The translations under genes were made by a program, and so were the position numbers. DNA of 43,810 nt from Flavobacteriaceae bacterium (lineage in GTDB: Bacteria > Bacteroidota > Bacteroidia > Flavobacteriales > Flavobacteriaceae). Positions within the stretch are counted from its first letter, which is position 1. Each line of letters opens with the position of its first letter. This document shows positions 1 to 9,493 of the stretch, piece by piece. The notes under the pieces were generated by a model, which was not told where the DNA came from, ran no database searches, and worked only from the letters and a program-made list of their open reading frames with translations. The stretch covers positions 1-43,810 of the forward strand of contig JAKMGK010000069.1 in assembly GCA_022424955.1 (NCBI GenBank). The letters are read 5' to 3'.

Positions 1-429
1 AAGTTTATTAGCTTCAATAATAATCAACTTATAATTTATATCTCGATTTTAGCAATACTAATTCTCTTCTCAGTTTTTTATTTCAAAAAGTTCTATAAAA
101 GGAGTAAAGAAGATTCCTATAATTATCTTTTTGTAAGAGCAGACAGACAAAATATTAAATTATTTATTAGTGATATATGGGCAGTTGAAGCTTTGAAAGA
201 CTATATCAAAATAGTTTGCAAAGACAAAAATTACATTGTCCATAATAATCTCTCTAAATTCATTCAAAAACTTCCACAGGAAGATTTTATTCAAATTCAC
301 AGGTCCTATGTGGTCAATATTGAAAAAATTACTTCTATCAAAGGAGATTTAGTTTACCTAGAAAAAAAATATTATAAAGTAGGAGGAAAATATATTGAAC
401 AATTAAAGGGTCGTTTTGACCTAAAGTAA
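1..429 (+). CDS. Membrane-anchored LytTR-domain transcriptional regulator, 5' end outside window
   Basis: The reading frame is open from base 1 and ends at TAA 427-429, so the N-terminus lies outside the window. The visible part starts with a hydrophobic helix (about residues 10-28, IIYISILAILILF) and a basic stretch. A LytTR DNA-binding domain follows: FVRADRQN, then the IWAVEALKDYIKI strand region, and the IQIHRSYVVNIEKI helix typical of the family. There is no receiver domain between the helix and LytTR, so it is not a classic response regulator. In flavobacteria such proteins often carry TPR repeats before the membrane helix, but that part cannot be seen here. It probably binds DNA from the membrane. 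The family call is secure; the target is unknown. Confidence 0.85.
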   Translation, partial: KFISFNNNQLIIYISILAILILFSVFYFKKFYKRSKEDSYNYLFVRADRQNIKLFISDIWAVEALKDYIKIVCKDKNYIVHNNLSKFIQKLPQEDFIQIHRSYVVNIEKITSIKGDLVYLEKKYYKVGGKYIEQLKGRFDLK

Positions 430-443
430 GCCACTTATTTTAT

Positions 444-632
444 ATGAAATATAACCTTTTACAGATAGAGAGGATCACGATATATAAAGACTCTTCATCG
501 AAAATCAAAAGATGGAATTTCAGGGCTTTATTCTCGTTTCTATTGAAAAAATGGGTAGCTCTTCCAGGAAGAATAGCTGGTAAGATTGAAACTGCAGTAG
601 AAGTAAAAAAGCTATCTAAGGTTTATAAATGA
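444..632 (+). pseudogene. Possible transposase C-terminal remnant (IS4/IS1380-like)
   Basis: This is a 62-codon frame 14 bp after the LytTR gene. It encodes a basic, aromatic segment (RWNFRALFSFLLKKW, then VALPGRIAGKI) that resembles the extreme C-terminus of IS4/IS1380-type transposases. No DDE catalytic part or inverted repeat is visible nearby, so if the call is right this is a relic. It lies about 110 bp from tRNA-Ser, a common landing area for mobile DNA. It could also be a chance frame; the family call is from memory of the motif only. Confidence 0.35.
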
Positions 633-744
633 TCCTCATAATGGACAAATAGCTAGGATTAGCTAAATTTTTTAGAGTTTCCGAACACCTAACCATACAC
701 CTTTTAAGAAAACCCTTGTTTAAGGGACATAGAAGCCATTTTAG

Positions 745-832
745 CAGAGAGGAAGGGATTCGAACCCTCGATACGCTTTTGGCGTATACACACTTTCCAG
801 GCGTGCGCCTTCGACCACTCGGCCACCTCTCT
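745..832 (-). tRNA. tRNA-Ser (anticodon GGA)
   Basis: On the minus strand the cloverleaf has acceptor AGAGAGG paired with CCTCTCT and discriminator G. The anticodon loop is CTGGAAA (anticodon GGA). There is a long variable arm (GTATACGCCAAAAGCGTAT) and a T-loop GGTTCGAATCC. The long variable arm and G73 are serine identity elements. CCA is not encoded. Confidence 0.97.
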
Positions 833-896
833 AATTTGCTTCGAAATAACAAAAAAAATAGGTCACCTTGAAATAATTTAAGAGAAAATAAAAGAA

Positions 897-1670
897 TTAA
901 GGCTTTGTCTTAAAAACTTCTTTTGTAGCTATGCTAGTTGCTTTGATAATTTCTTCTTCTGGGAGGGCATAAATTTCGCTTAGTCGATTCACTACTAGTG
1001 AAATATAAGCACTTTCATTTCTTTTCCCTCTATGCGGAACAGGAGCTAAATAAGGAGCGTCTGTTTCAAGCACTAAAGAAGAAAGGGGTAGTTGTGCAAG
1101 AAATTGATCTATTTTACCATTTTTAAAGGTTGCTACACCGCCTATCCCCAACTTTAAATTATAAGAAATAGCGCGTTGAGCGTCTTCTAATGTTCCCGTA
1201 AAACAGTGGAAAATCCCAAAAAGATCTTCTCCTTTATTCTCTTCTAATATTTCAAACACTTCTTCAAAAGCATCGCGGCAGTGAATTACTATGGGTAATT
1301 CTCTTTCTTGTGCCCATTTAATCTGTTGATCAAAAGCTTTTTGCTGTGCTGCTAATGTGCTTTTATCCCAGTATAAGTCAATGCCAATTTCTCCCACCGC
1401 AGTATAAAGATGTTGATCTAACATTTGCTCAACATGCTTTAATTCTTCTGCTACATTTTCTTTTACATGGGTGGGATGCAAACCCATCATCAAACGAATA
1501 TGAGCTGGATAAGCCTTTTCAAGGTCAAGCATCCGCTGGGTGTAGGCACTGTCAATAGCAGGCAAATAAAATTCGTCAACGCCTTTGGCGATAGCCCGTT
1601 GAATTACTTCGTCGCGATCGTCGTCAAAAGCTTCTACATATAAATGGGTGTGGGTGTCGATCATTTTCAT
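897..1670 (-). CDS. tatD: TatD-family metal-dependent hydrolase/DNase
   Basis: A 257-residue TIM-barrel hydrolase of usual TatD length. Metal ligands are recognisable in order: DTHTHLY (H7, H9), GEIGIDLYWD (Glu), IVIHCRDA (His), FHCFTGT (His) and LETDAPYL (Asp). Family members are Mg2+-dependent 3'-5' exonucleases or deoxyribonucleases acting in DNA repair and RNA quality control. A TATTTTTG box (1675-1682, minus strand) lies exactly 4 nt before the ATG, so the message may be leaderless. An alternative start 6 bp inside (MIDTHTH) cannot be excluded. Divergent from the retropepsin-like gene. Confidence 0.93.
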   Translation of the reverse strand: MKMIDTHTHLYVEAFDDDRDEVIQRAIAKGVDEFYLPAIDSAYTQRMLDLEKAYPAHIRLMMGLHPTHVKENVAEELKHVEQMLDQHLYTAVGEIGIDLYWDKSTLAAQQKAFDQQIKWAQERELPIVIHCRDAFEEVFEILEENKGEDLFGIFHCFTGTLEDAQRAISYNLKLGIGGVATFKNGKIDQFLAQLPLSSLVLETDAPYLAPVPHRGKRNESAYISLVVNRLSEIYALPEEEIIKATSIATKEVFKTKP

Positions 1671-1674
1671 GGGA

Positions 1675-1682
1675 CAAAAATA
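1675..1682 (-). promoter_or_regulatory. -7 box (TATTTTTG) of tatD, 4 nt from ATG
   Basis: It matches the Bacteroidota -7 consensus TAnnTTTG. With 4 nt (TCCC) to the ATG, the expected transcription start is at or next to the start codon. No -33 TTG is seen at the usual spacing. Confidence 0.5.
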
Positions 1683-1726
1683 CAGCTTTCGTTTTCTTCC
1701 TTCTTAAATAAGTATCTTTATTCCCT

Positions 1727-2173
1727 ATGAAAAATCCATTTAAGTCTTCTCCCAATAAGATTAATATTCCTTTAAGATTTTCAAAAAGTCAACATTTAAT
1801 TGGAGCATTTCTGCTTAACGAAAAGCCTGCTTCTTTTTTGATTGATACTGGAGCTTCTAATAGTTGTGTAGATAAAACACGTGCAGATTATTTTAATTTG
1901 GAAGCCGAAGGCGATAATTTACCACTTCAAGGGGCAGGGCAAGAAAAACTATTTGCCCAATCGAGTCGGAAAAGTAGTTTATACTATTTAGATCATGAAA
2001 TTTATCACCTCAACTTTATGTTGATCGATATGAATACCATTAATGCTGCCCTAGCCGAACAAGAGGAAGAAAATATTGACGGTATTATTGGTGCAGATAT
2101 TTTACACAAAAAAAAGGCAGTCATTGACTATGATCAATGCTGCCTTTATTTAAATGAGAGCAGTTGGTTTTAA
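1727..2173 (+). CDS. Retropepsin-like aspartic protease (clan AA)
   Basis: A 148-residue single-domain protein with the aspartic-protease active-site motif LIDTGASNS at residues 38-46. Near the C-terminus is the matching flap/psi-loop motif [10 protein letters not shown] followed by [10 protein letters not shown]. This is the pattern of bacterial retropepsin-like proteins, which act as dimers. There is no signal peptide, so it is probably cytoplasmic. Its substrate is unknown. The stop codon overlaps that of sucB tail to tail on TTAA at 2170-2173. A near-consensus box TATCTTTA (1713-1720) precedes the ATG by 6 nt. Confidence 0.85.
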   Translation: MKNPFKSSPNKINIPLRFSKSQHLIGAFLLNEKPASFLIDTGASNSCVDKTRADYFNLEAEGDNLPLQGAGQEKLFAQSSRKSSLYYLDHEIYHLNFMLIDMNTINAALAEQEEENIDGIIGADILHKKKAVIDYDQCCLYLNESSWF

Positions 2174-3381
2174 AGCTCTAAAGCCTTTTTAGGGTCGTTG
2201 CCCATTAACAACTCAACTGGATTTTCTAAAGCCTCTTTCACTGCAACTAAGAATCCTACAGATTCACGACCGTCAACAATTCTGTGATCATAAGAAAGTG
2301 CGAGGTACATCATGGGATGAATTTCAACTTTCCCTTCAACAGCAATAGGACGCTCAATGATATTATGCATTCCTAAAATACCTGATTGTGGAGGATTGAT
2401 AATAGGGGTGGATAGCATAGAACCAAATACTCCCCCGTTTGAAATTGTAAAGGTTCCTCCAGTCATTTCGTCCACGGTAATTTGCCCGTCTCTTGCACGA
2501 ATGGCCAAGCGTTTGATTTCTGCTTCTACTCCTCTCAAAGAAAGGCCTTCTGCATTTCTTACAACAGGCACCATTAATCCTTTTGGTCCAGAAACAGCGA
2601 CACTAATATCACAGTAATCAAACTTGATTTGATGATCTCCATCAATCATAGAATTAACATCTGGAAATTCTTGTAAAGCGCGAACAATCGCTTTTGTAAA
2701 GAAGCTCATAAAGCCAAGACCAACTCCGTGCTTTTCTTTGAATTCTTCTTTGTATTGTTTACGTAAATTAAAAATAGGGGTCATGTTAGCCTCATTAAAG
2801 GTGGTCAACATGGCGGTTTCGTTTTTAGCACTCACTAAACGTTCTGCCACTTTACGGCGCAACAAGGACATTTTCTTACGTCCAGTTTCACGTGACCCAT
2901 GTACAGGTGGAGTTCCCATAGAGGGAACAGCATCTATGGCGTCTTGTTTCGTCACTCGACCATCTCTGCCAGTACCTTTTACAGAAGCGGCGTCGATTCC
3001 CTTTTCGTTTAAAATCTTTTTTGCTGCAGGAGAAGCAGTTCCAGAAGCATACGTTGCTGCAGCTGCTGGGGTGGGTTCTGCTTTAGGTGCTTCTTCAAAA
3101 GGTGCTGCTTCGGCAGCGGGAGCAGTTGCTCCCTCTGCGGGCTGTCCTTCTGCATCGATCAAACACACTACTTGTCCCACTTCAACAGCATCTCCTTCTT
3201 CTGCTTTAAGGGTAATGGTTCCACTCACTTCGGCTGGAAGTTCAAGGGTTGCTTTGTCAGAATCTACCTCGGCTATAGCCTGGTCTTTTTCTACATAATC
3301 CCCATCTGCAACTAGCCACTGGGCGATTTCTACTTCTGTAATTGATTCTCCTGGAGATGGGACTTTCATTTCTAAAATCAT
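2170..3381 (-). CDS. sucB: 2-oxoglutarate dehydrogenase E2, dihydrolipoyllysine succinyltransferase
   Basis: The E2 core of the 2-oxoglutarate dehydrogenase complex transfers succinyl from the E1 intermediate to CoA in the TCA cycle. Domains in order: one lipoyl domain (residues 1-75, lipoylated Lys43 in DSDKATLE), an Ala/Pro-rich linker, an E3-binding domain (about 112-150, [14 protein letters not shown]), and a catalytic acyltransferase core ending with [10 protein letters not shown] (His366, Asp370). The 403-residue length is normal for SucB. It lies 20 bp downstream of sucA on the same strand and is surely cotranscribed. Confidence 0.96.
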   Translation of the reverse strand: MILEMKVPSPGESITEVEIAQWLVADGDYVEKDQAIAEVDSDKATLELPAEVSGTITLKAEEGDAVEVGQVVCLIDAEGQPAEGATAPAAEAAPFEEAPKAEPTPAAAATYASGTASPAAKKILNEKGIDAASVKGTGRDGRVTKQDAIDAVPSMGTPPVHGSRETGRKKMSLLRRKVAERLVSAKNETAMLTTFNEANMTPIFNLRKQYKEEFKEKHGVGLGFMSFFTKAIVRALQEFPDVNSMIDGDHQIKFDYCDISVAVSGPKGLMVPVVRNAEGLSLRGVEAEIKRLAIRARDGQITVDEMTGGTFTISNGGVFGSMLSTPIINPPQSGILGMHNIIERPIAVEGKVEIHPMMYLALSYDHRIVDGRESVGFLVAVKEALENPVELLMGNDPKKALEL

Positions 3382-3401
3382 CGGGAGGGTGTTTTGGTGA
3401 A

Positions 3402-6167
3402 TTATTTTGTTTTACGGATAAAATTATCTTTTGTTTCGTCAAAGACATAGTCTATGACTCCTTTGTGTCGTTTTGCTGATCTGGCAGCACTACCTGCGGC
3501 AGGGGCTCCATAGAAACGACGGGTTGCAGGTCTAAAACTTGCAGCTTCTGGCATATGTAATAGTATATGAGACCATGCTCCCATATTACGAGGTTCTTCT
3601 TGTGCCCAAACCACATCGGTCACGGCGGTGTGTTTTTCTATCTGCGCTTTGATTTCATCAACAGGTAAAGGGAATAGTTGTTCAAGTCGTACAAGAGCGA
3701 CATCTTTAATGCCACGTTCTTCGCGTTCTTTTAAAAGGTCATAGTAGAATTTCCCTGCACAGAAAACAAGTTTCTTCGCCTTTTTTGCATCAATCAAGTT
3801 GTCTTCAATTAAAGTTTGAAAATTCCCAGAGGTAAAATCTTTTAATGCTGACACCACTTGTGGGTGACGCAAAAGACTTTTAGGTGTGAAGACTACAAGA
3901 GGCTTGCGATAATTTGACTTTACTTGACGACGTAAAAGGTGGAATAGGTTAGAGGGAGTAGTACAATTCGCAATAAACATATTGTCTTTTGCACATAATT
4001 GTAAATAGCGTTCCATTCTAGCAGAGGAGTGCTCTGCGCCCTGACCTTCGTAACCGTGGGGTAAAAGAAGGACAATTCCATTTTGAAGTTTCCATTTATC
4101 TTCTGCGGCAGAGATGTATTGATCGATCATGATCTGCGCCCCGTTTGAAAAGTCTCCAAATTGAGCTTCCCAAATGGTTAAAGCATTTGGACTTGCCATA
4201 GCATAACCATAGTCAAAACCTAGCACGCCATATTCTGATAAAAGGGAGTTGTAAATTCTTAAACGCCCCTGTTCTTCTAGGATATGATTGAGTAAAATGT
4301 TTTCTTCTTCAGATTCTTCTGCTTTGACAATGGCATGTCTGTGAGAAAAAGTTCCTCTTTCAACATCTTGCCCAGAAATACGTACATCGTGTCCCTCAAC
4401 AAGTAAACTTCCATAGGCTAATAATTCTCCCATGGCCCAGTCCATTGCATCGTTTTCAAAAAACATGCGCTTGCGGTCTCCAATGAGTTTTTCAATCTTT
4501 CTTAAGAATTTTTTATCAGAAGGTAATTTTGTAATGGCTTTAGCAACATTGGTCAAGGTTTTTTTATTGACGGCTGTTTTTACAGGCTGCATCATTTCAG
4601 ATTCATCTACTCTCACAAAGCCTTTCCACTCGTCTTGCATAAAAGGAGTGATTTCGGTTTTTTCAATTTTTCGAGAGTCTGCTAAATCAATTTCTAAAGA
4701 GTCTTTGTACTCTTTTTCCATTTGCTTGATATCGGCTTGAGTGATAATCCCTTGATCGATTAATTGAGCTGCATAAATATCTCTAGGATTTTTGTGCTTC
4801 GAAATGGCTTTGTAGAGTTTAGGTTGAGTGAAACGAGGTTCATCTCCTTCGTTATGACCATATTTACGATAACCTAATAGGTCAATAAAGACATCTCGCC
4901 CAAATTTCATTCGATAATCTAAAGCAAATAAGGTCGCGTGTACTACTGCTTCGGCATCATCTGCATTGACATGAAGCACAGGTGAAAGGGTCACTTTAGC
5001 CACATCAGTACAATAAGTAGAGGATCTTGCATCAAGATAATTGGTGGTAAATCCAATTTGATTATTAACTACAATGTGCACTGTTCCTCCCGTTCCATAG
5101 CCTTTCAAACGTGCCATTTGAACAATTTCATATGGTAAGCCTTGTCCTGCGATGGCCGCATCTCCGTGTACAATAATGGGCAGTACCTTATTTGTGTCAA
5201 AATCGTATTTATTTTCAAGCTTAGCCCGTGTAATTCCTTCAACAACAGCTCCTACTGTCTCAAGGTGAGAAGGGTTGGGCGCGATATTCATGTTGATTTT
5301 TTTACCACTGTCTGTACTGCGTTTAGAGGTCCATCCCAAGTGATATTTTACATCGCCATCAAAAACGACTTCTTCATAATCTTTTCCATCAAACTCAGAA
5401 AAAATATCACGGCTTGACTTGCCAAAGATATTGGTTAGGGTATTTAAACGCCCTCTGTGTGCCATTCCCATAACAAACTCTTCGACTCCTTGATCTGCTG
5501 CTGCTTCTACAACTGCATCTAAAGCTGGAATAAGTGATTCGCCTCCTTCTAAGGAAAATCGCTTTTGGCCCACATATTTTGTATGCAAGAAGTTTTCAAA
5601 AGAAACCGCTTGATTGAGTTTTTTAAGAATATGTTTTTTCTGTGCTACAGAAAAAGTAGGGTGATTATTGTTAATATTTAAACGTTGTTGAATCCAATTA
5701 ACTTTTTCGGGATCGCGAATATACATATACTCTACCCCTATTGAGTCACAATAGATTTGCTCTAAATGCTCAATGATTTTAGCTAAAGTCGCTGGGCCTA
5801 TTCCCATGGTTTCCCCCGCATTAAAAGTCTCGTTGAGATCTGCCTGGGTTAAACCAAAGTTTTCAAGGGCTAAATTGGGTTGATAAGTACGTCGATCCCG
5901 CACTGGATTGGTTTTAGTAAATAAATGCCCACGCTTGCGATAAGCATCAATCAATTGAACCACTTTGAATTCTCGCTGTAAGTGCTCTGGCACTTCTGGC
6001 GCAATTTCTGCAGCAGCAACATTGCCACTATTTTCTATTCCAAAATCAAAACCTTGAAAAAATGCTCGCCAACTAGGCTCTACACTATCGGGTTTTTGTA
6101 AGTACTGGTCGTACAATTGCGCAAAATAAGCCGTATGCGCTGCGTTCAAAAAAGAGTATTTATCCAT
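3402..6167 (-). CDS. sucA: 2-oxoglutarate dehydrogenase E1 component
   Basis: A thiamin-diphosphate enzyme that decarboxylates 2-oxoglutarate and reductively succinylates the E2 lipoyl group. Seen in sequence: the N-terminal E2/E3-binding helix ([19 protein letters not shown]), [24 protein letters not shown] (ThDP/Mg site), [10 protein letters not shown], and the C-terminal transketolase-like part with [19 protein letters not shown] place the start at ATG 6167 ([15 protein letters not shown]), the normal family N-terminus, giving 921 residues. An in-frame TTG 18 bp upstream is less likely. First gene of sucA-sucB. Confidence 0.96.
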   Translation of the reverse strand: MDKYSFLNAAHTAYFAQLYDQYLQKPDSVEPSWRAFFQGFDFGIENSGNVAAAEIAPEVPEHLQREFKVVQLIDAYRKRGHLFTKTNPVRDRRTYQPNLALENFGLTQADLNETFNAGETMGIGPATLAKIIEHLEQIYCDSIGVEYMYIRDPEKVNWIQQRLNINNNHPTFSVAQKKHILKKLNQAVSFENFLHTKYVGQKRFSLEGGESLIPALDAVVEAAADQGVEEFVMGMAHRGRLNTLTNIFGKSSRDIFSEFDGKDYEEVVFDGDVKYHLGWTSKRSTDSGKKINMNIAPNPSHLETVGAVVEGITRAKLENKYDFDTNKVLPIIVHGDAAIAGQGLPYEIVQMARLKGYGTGGTVHIVVNNQIGFTTNYLDARSSTYCTDVAKVTLSPVLHVNADDAEAVVHATLFALDYRMKFGRDVFIDLLGYRKYGHNEGDEPRFTQPKLYKAISKHKNPRDIYAAQLIDQGIITQADIKQMEKEYKDSLEIDLADSRKIEKTEITPFMQDEWKGFVRVDESEMMQPVKTAVNKKTLTNVAKAITKLPSDKKFLRKIEKLIGDRKRMFFENDAMDWAMGELLAYGSLLVEGHDVRISGQDVERGTFSHRHAIVKAEESEEENILLNHILEEQGRLRIYNSLLSEYGVLGFDYGYAMASPNALTIWEAQFGDFSNGAQIMIDQYISAAEDKWKLQNGIVLLLPHGYEGQGAEHSSARMERYLQLCAKDNMFIANCTTPSNLFHLLRRQVKSNYRKPLVVFTPKSLLRHPQVVSALKDFTSGNFQTLIEDNLIDAKKAKKLVFCAGKFYYDLLKEREERGIKDVALVRLEQLFPLPVDEIKAQIEKHTAVTDVVWAQEEPRNMGAWSHILLHMPEAASFRPATRRFYGAPAAGSAARSAKRHKGVIDYVFDETKDNFIRKTK

Positions 6168-6196
6168 TGCTGTTGGATCTGTCAAATCTAATTATT

Positions 6197-6204
6197 CAAA
6201 ATTA
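6197..6204 (-). promoter_or_regulatory. Putative -7 box of sucA (TAATTTTG)
   Basis: The minus strand carries TAATTTTG, matching TAnnTTTG, 29 nt before the preferred sucA ATG. No clear -33 TTG was found. Confidence 0.4.
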
Positions 6205-6260
6205 CAATATTTAATTTATCGAGTGCACCCCTATTTTACTTTATTATAAGCTTTTTTTTA

Positions 6261-6278
6261 TTGTTATAATTCTAACAA
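6261..6278. promoter_or_regulatory. Inverted repeat TTGTTA-N6-TAACAA between sucA and umuC
   Basis: A perfect 6-bp inverted repeat with a 6-bp spacer (TAATTC) sits between the divergent sucA and umuC genes. It is about 57 bp upstream of the sucA -7 box and about 90 bp upstream of the umuC box. It could be an operator for either gene; the regulator is unknown. It is AT-rich, so chance is possible. Confidence 0.3.
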
Positions 6279-6367
6279 GCTTGAACTTTTACCTCCCCCA
6301 AAAAGTAAAGGTGAAAAAGCAGTAGAATTAACCCGATAAATCTGCCTCTTTTAGTATCATAAATATG

Positions 6368-6375
6368 TATTTTTG
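6368..6375 (+). promoter_or_regulatory. -7 box (TATTTTTG) of umuC, 4 nt from ATG
   Basis: It matches TAnnTTTG and is followed by ATTG and then the umuC ATG at 6380, so the transcript is predicted to be leaderless. No -33 TTG is seen at the usual spacing. Confidence 0.5.
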
Positions 6376-6379
6376 ATTG

Positions 6380-7666
6380 ATGTTCGCACTAGTAGATTGC
6401 AATAATTTTTACGCCTCTTGTGAGCGGGTTTTTCAACCGCAATGGGAAGGGAAACCCGTGGTAATCCTATCTAATAATGACGGCTGTGTTATCGCGCGAA
6501 GTAATGAAGCTAAAGCGCTAGGCATCCCTATGGGCGCCCCTGCATTTCAATACAAAGACCTCTTCAATCGCCAAAACATCAAAGTCTTTTCTTCTAATTA
6601 TCCACTCTATGGAGATATGAGTAGTCGCGTGATGAAGATCTTAGAACGCTATACACCAGACATTGAAATCTACAGCATAGACGAAGCCTTTTTACAATTC
6701 AAAGGCTTTGAACATTTTGACCTTGACACACAAGGTCGCGCCATGAAAAAGCAAGTACAGCAATGGACGGGTATTCCCGTTTCAGTGGGTATTGCCCCCA
6801 CTAAAGGGCTGGCTAAAATCGCTAATAAGATTGCTAAAAAATACAATGACAAAACAGGCGGTGTCTATCTTATGGCGACCGACAAACAACGCGTTAAAGC
6901 TTTAAAATGGACTGGCGTAAAAGACATCTGGGGCATTGGGCGGCAACACGCTAAACGTTTAGAAAAACAAGGTGTCAAAACAGCCTATGATTTTTCTAAC
7001 CTACCCGATAGCTGGATTCGAAAGCATATGAGTGTGCTAGAGCTGAGATTGAAAAAAGATTTGTTAGGCCTGCCCTATATCCAATTAGACGATACCCAAC
7101 CCGCTAAAAAATCCATCACCACTACCCGCAGTTTTCAATCTACCTTATCCCAATATTGGGAAGTTGAAGAACGCCTTGTAACCTATGCCACAAGTTGTGC
7201 AGAAAAATTACGCCAGCAAAAAAGCAGCTGCGCTGCTTTAATGGTTTTTGTCCGTAGTAATCCCCATAAAGAAGGAAGTGAACAATACCGCAATAGCTGC
7301 GTAATCACCCTCCCCTATGCGACAGACTCTAGTATCATTCTAGCACAATATGCCATCTTTGGATTAAAAAATATTTTTAAAAAAGGAATTGACTATAAAA
7401 AAGCAGGCGTGATTTTAATGGGCTTAAGCCCTTCTAATGAACGACAACTCAACCTTTTTCATGCCAATCAAAACAAGCACGATTCCCTTATGCAAACGAT
7501 TGACCGCTTGCATCGTCGCTTTGGCCCTAACCGTATTAAACTTGCTAATCAAGATCTCAATAAGACATGGAAGATGAGACAAGAACATCTCTCCCCGCGT
7601 TTCACTACAGAACTCAACGATATAATCCGTGTTTATTCCCACAAAAAAGATGAAACAGCCCAATAA
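6380..7666 (+). CDS. umuC: Y-family DNA polymerase V catalytic subunit UmuC
   Basis: Error-prone translesion polymerase subunit, 428 residues, close to the usual 420. Visible motifs: FALVDCNNFYASCERVF (first catalytic Asp and steric gate region), the VILSNNDGCVIARS finger segment, YSIDEAFL (second acidic pair), helix-hairpin-helix DIWGIGRQHAKRLEKQG, and the UmuC C-terminal little-finger and tail. The start is ATG 6380; a TTG one codon upstream gives only an extra Met. It overlaps umuD by 17 bp, so the two are translationally coupled. Gene order is umuC then umuD, the reverse of E. coli. No LexA-type box is recognised upstream. Confidence 0.95.
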   Translation: MFALVDCNNFYASCERVFQPQWEGKPVVILSNNDGCVIARSNEAKALGIPMGAPAFQYKDLFNRQNIKVFSSNYPLYGDMSSRVMKILERYTPDIEIYSIDEAFLQFKGFEHFDLDTQGRAMKKQVQQWTGIPVSVGIAPTKGLAKIANKIAKKYNDKTGGVYLMATDKQRVKALKWTGVKDIWGIGRQHAKRLEKQGVKTAYDFSNLPDSWIRKHMSVLELRLKKDLLGLPYIQLDDTQPAKKSITTTRSFQSTLSQYWEVEERLVTYATSCAEKLRQQKSSCAALMVFVRSNPHKEGSEQYRNSCVITLPYATDSSIILAQYAIFGLKNIFKKGIDYKKAGVILMGLSPSNERQLNLFHANQNKHDSLMQTIDRLHRRFGPNRIKLANQDLNKTWKMRQEHLSPRFTTELNDIIRVYSHKKDETAQ

Positions 7667-8087
7667 AACCCTGGTTTTTTTCAAACCTAACGAAGATAAT
7701 ATTAAAGACATCCCTTTAGCCCACACGGGGGTTTCGGCAGGTTTTCCATCACCAGCAGACGATTTTAAAGAATTGCGCATTAGCATTGACCAAGAAGTTG
7801 TTAAAAACGAAGAAGCTACTTTTTATGCCAGAGTGGACGGGCAATCTATGCAAGGCGCAGGTTTAGATGATGGAGATTTACTAGTAATTGATCGTAGTAA
7901 AGAACCCGAAGACAATGCCATTGCAGTGTGCTTTATCGACGGTGAGTTCACTGTAAAAAGACTGAAAGTAGAAGCAGAATGCATCTTTCTGATGCCAGAA
8001 AATCCCAATTATAAGCCCATTAAAGTAACCGAAGATAATCAACTGATTATTTGGGGGGTAGTAACCTATGTAGTGAAAAAAGTATAA
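7650..8087 (+). CDS. umuD: UmuD-type S24 peptidase, polymerase V accessory subunit
   Basis: A LexA/UmuD-fold autoprotease of 145 residues. On self-cleavage it becomes UmuD' and binds UmuC. The cleavage site is Ala30-Gly31, followed by FPSPADDF, nearly identical to E. coli UmuD. The catalytic dyad is Ser66 (DGQSMQGAG) and Lys103 (FTVKRL). I choose ATG 7650, which overlaps the umuC stop by 17 bp; a GTG 21 bp upstream is possible but less likely. No N-terminal DNA-binding helix-turn-helix, so it is not LexA. Confidence 0.94.
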   Translation: MKQPNKTLVFFKPNEDNIKDIPLAHTGVSAGFPSPADDFKELRISIDQEVVKNEEATFYARVDGQSMQGAGLDDGDLLVIDRSKEPEDNAIAVCFIDGEFTVKRLKVEAECIFLMPENPNYKPIKVTEDNQLIIWGVVTYVVKKV

Positions 8088-8096
8088 CTTAGAAGA

Positions 8097-8762
8097 GTGC
8101 AAAGTAAGCGTGTTTTTTTTTTATTGTTCCTTCTGGCAGGTGGCTTAAACTTGATGGGGCAAGTCTTGCAAATTGATTTACTAGCCCATGGAAGTAAAAC
8201 GCTTATCATTCCAGCCTTGATGGGGTATGTGTGGAATGGTTATTCTCCCTCTCGTCTATACTTAATGGCCTTGCTTTTTTCATGGCTAGGAGATCTTTTT
8301 TTAATCCCCAGCGGAACCGCATTTTTCATCACGGGAATTGCTGCCTTTTGGGTAACACAATTACTTTATTGTCGCCTAATACTAACCCATTTGAAAGGTC
8401 AATTGTGGGAACAGCTTAAAAAGAAAAAAGCCTTACTCCCTTTACTCCTGCTAGGGGGCTATCTATTGGCTATGCTAGTGTTGATGTTTCCTCGATTGGG
8501 AGTGCTTCAAATCCCCGTAACCTTATATGCACTTACTTTATGTACAACTGGATTTTTAGGCGTTTTAATTGCACTAGAAAAAGGCAGTATAAAAGCGATT
8601 TACCTTGCGACAGGCTGCCTGTTGTTTGTCATCTCAGATAGTATGATTGCTTTTGACGCCTTCTATTTTAGACAAAAAATTTTTGGGCCCTGGGTCATGG
8701 CAACTTATATCCCAGCACAGTTTTTGATTGCCACTTTTCTAGCCAAAAAAGAGTTTATTTAA
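8097..8762 (+). CDS. YhhN/TMEM86-family membrane protein (lysoplasmalogenase-type), intact copy
   Basis: A 221-residue protein with about seven or eight hydrophobic helices, of YhhN family length. The two Asp residues I take to be conserved in the family are present: Asp66 in SWLGDLFLI and Asp181 in FVISDSMIA. Animal homologues hydrolyse the vinyl-ether bond of lysoplasmalogens; the role in this bacterium is not established. It starts at GTG 8097, 9 bp after umuD, and could be cotranscribed with umuCD. It is the only intact member of a tandem array of three. Confidence 0.8.
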   Translation: MQSKRVFFLLFLLAGGLNLMGQVLQIDLLAHGSKTLIIPALMGYVWNGYSPSRLYLMALLFSWLGDLFLIPSGTAFFITGIAAFWVTQLLYCRLILTHLKGQLWEQLKKKKALLPLLLLGGYLLAMLVLMFPRLGVLQIPVTLYALTLCTTGFLGVLIALEKGSIKAIYLATGCLLFVISDSMIAFDAFYFRQKIFGPWVMATYIPAQFLIATFLAKKEFI

Positions 8763-8790
8763 ATATTGTATATTTAAGTATGTTTTTTAG

Positions 8791-9485
8791 ATGCGAACAA
8801 AAGAAATGCTTTGCCCTTTCTATGTAGTGGATTATTTTGGATTGTGGCGCTGATGAATATCTGGGAACTTTACACACAAAACACCCTTATTGATTTAATC
8901 ACAAAACCACTTTTGATTCCACTTTTAATTCTTTATTACATTTCTCATAAAAAAAGAGATAGTGCTTATTTTTTAATTCAATTCATTTCATGGATTGGCA
9001 GCTTATTTTTAATAGGAGAAACCCCTTTAACAACAATCATAGGGATAATTTGTTTCTGGGCTGCTATTCTGCTTTACACTTATGTAATCATACAGCATCT
9101 TGATGTTCCTTTTTATAAAAATTTAAGAAACCCTAAGAGAATCATCCCCTTAATCATATATCTCATATACTTTATCCTTATCATAACACATTTAGGACCA
9201 AATTTAAAGGTTTTTTTGGGGTGATTACAACCTATGCGTTAACCATAACATTCCTTATTTTTTACTGCTACCATATATTATTTAGAAGATTCTAAAAACC
9301 AGTTTCGATTTTACCTTTTGATTGGAATTCTTTTATTGTTTTTAGATGCAAGTATTATTTGCTATCAACTATTTAATCAAGGGAATACCATTATCCCGCT
9401 AAGTGTCCGAATTATTTTTATTTTAGCACATTATCTAATTTACCTCTATTTTGTAATAGATCATCAAACCCAAAAAAACGCTTAA
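8791..9485 (+). pseudogene. Second YhhN-family copy, broken by at least three frameshifts
   Basis: Hydrophobic segments align with the intact upstream copy when read across frames. It starts MRTKEML in frame 1 at ATG 8791. It continues as LPFLCSGLFWIVALMNIW in frame 3 from about 8811 to GPNLKVFLG at 9221. It then moves to frame 2 (VITTYALTITFLIFY) and returns to frame 3 from 9282 (LEDSKNQFRFYLLIGILLLF) to TAA 9483-9485. The shift near 9211-9221 falls in a T7G4 run and is explained by loss of one T. The family GD motif reads GS (SWIGSLFLI), so one conserved Asp is also gone. It is 28 bp after the intact copy. Confidence 0.8.
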
Positions 9486-9493
9486 CCTATTCT

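Noticed and set aside
616-852. 78-codon minus-strand frame over tRNA-Ser
   Set aside because: It runs through the tRNA gene; no protein-like features.
2738-3298. 186-codon Ala/Ser-rich frame antisense to sucB
   Set aside because: Shadow of the Ala/Pro-rich linker and lipoyl region of a clear sucB gene.
6286-6307. ACTTTT-N9-AAAAGT-type symmetry upstream of umuC as a LexA-like box
   Set aside because: Low-complexity A/T arms and no match to a known LexA site.
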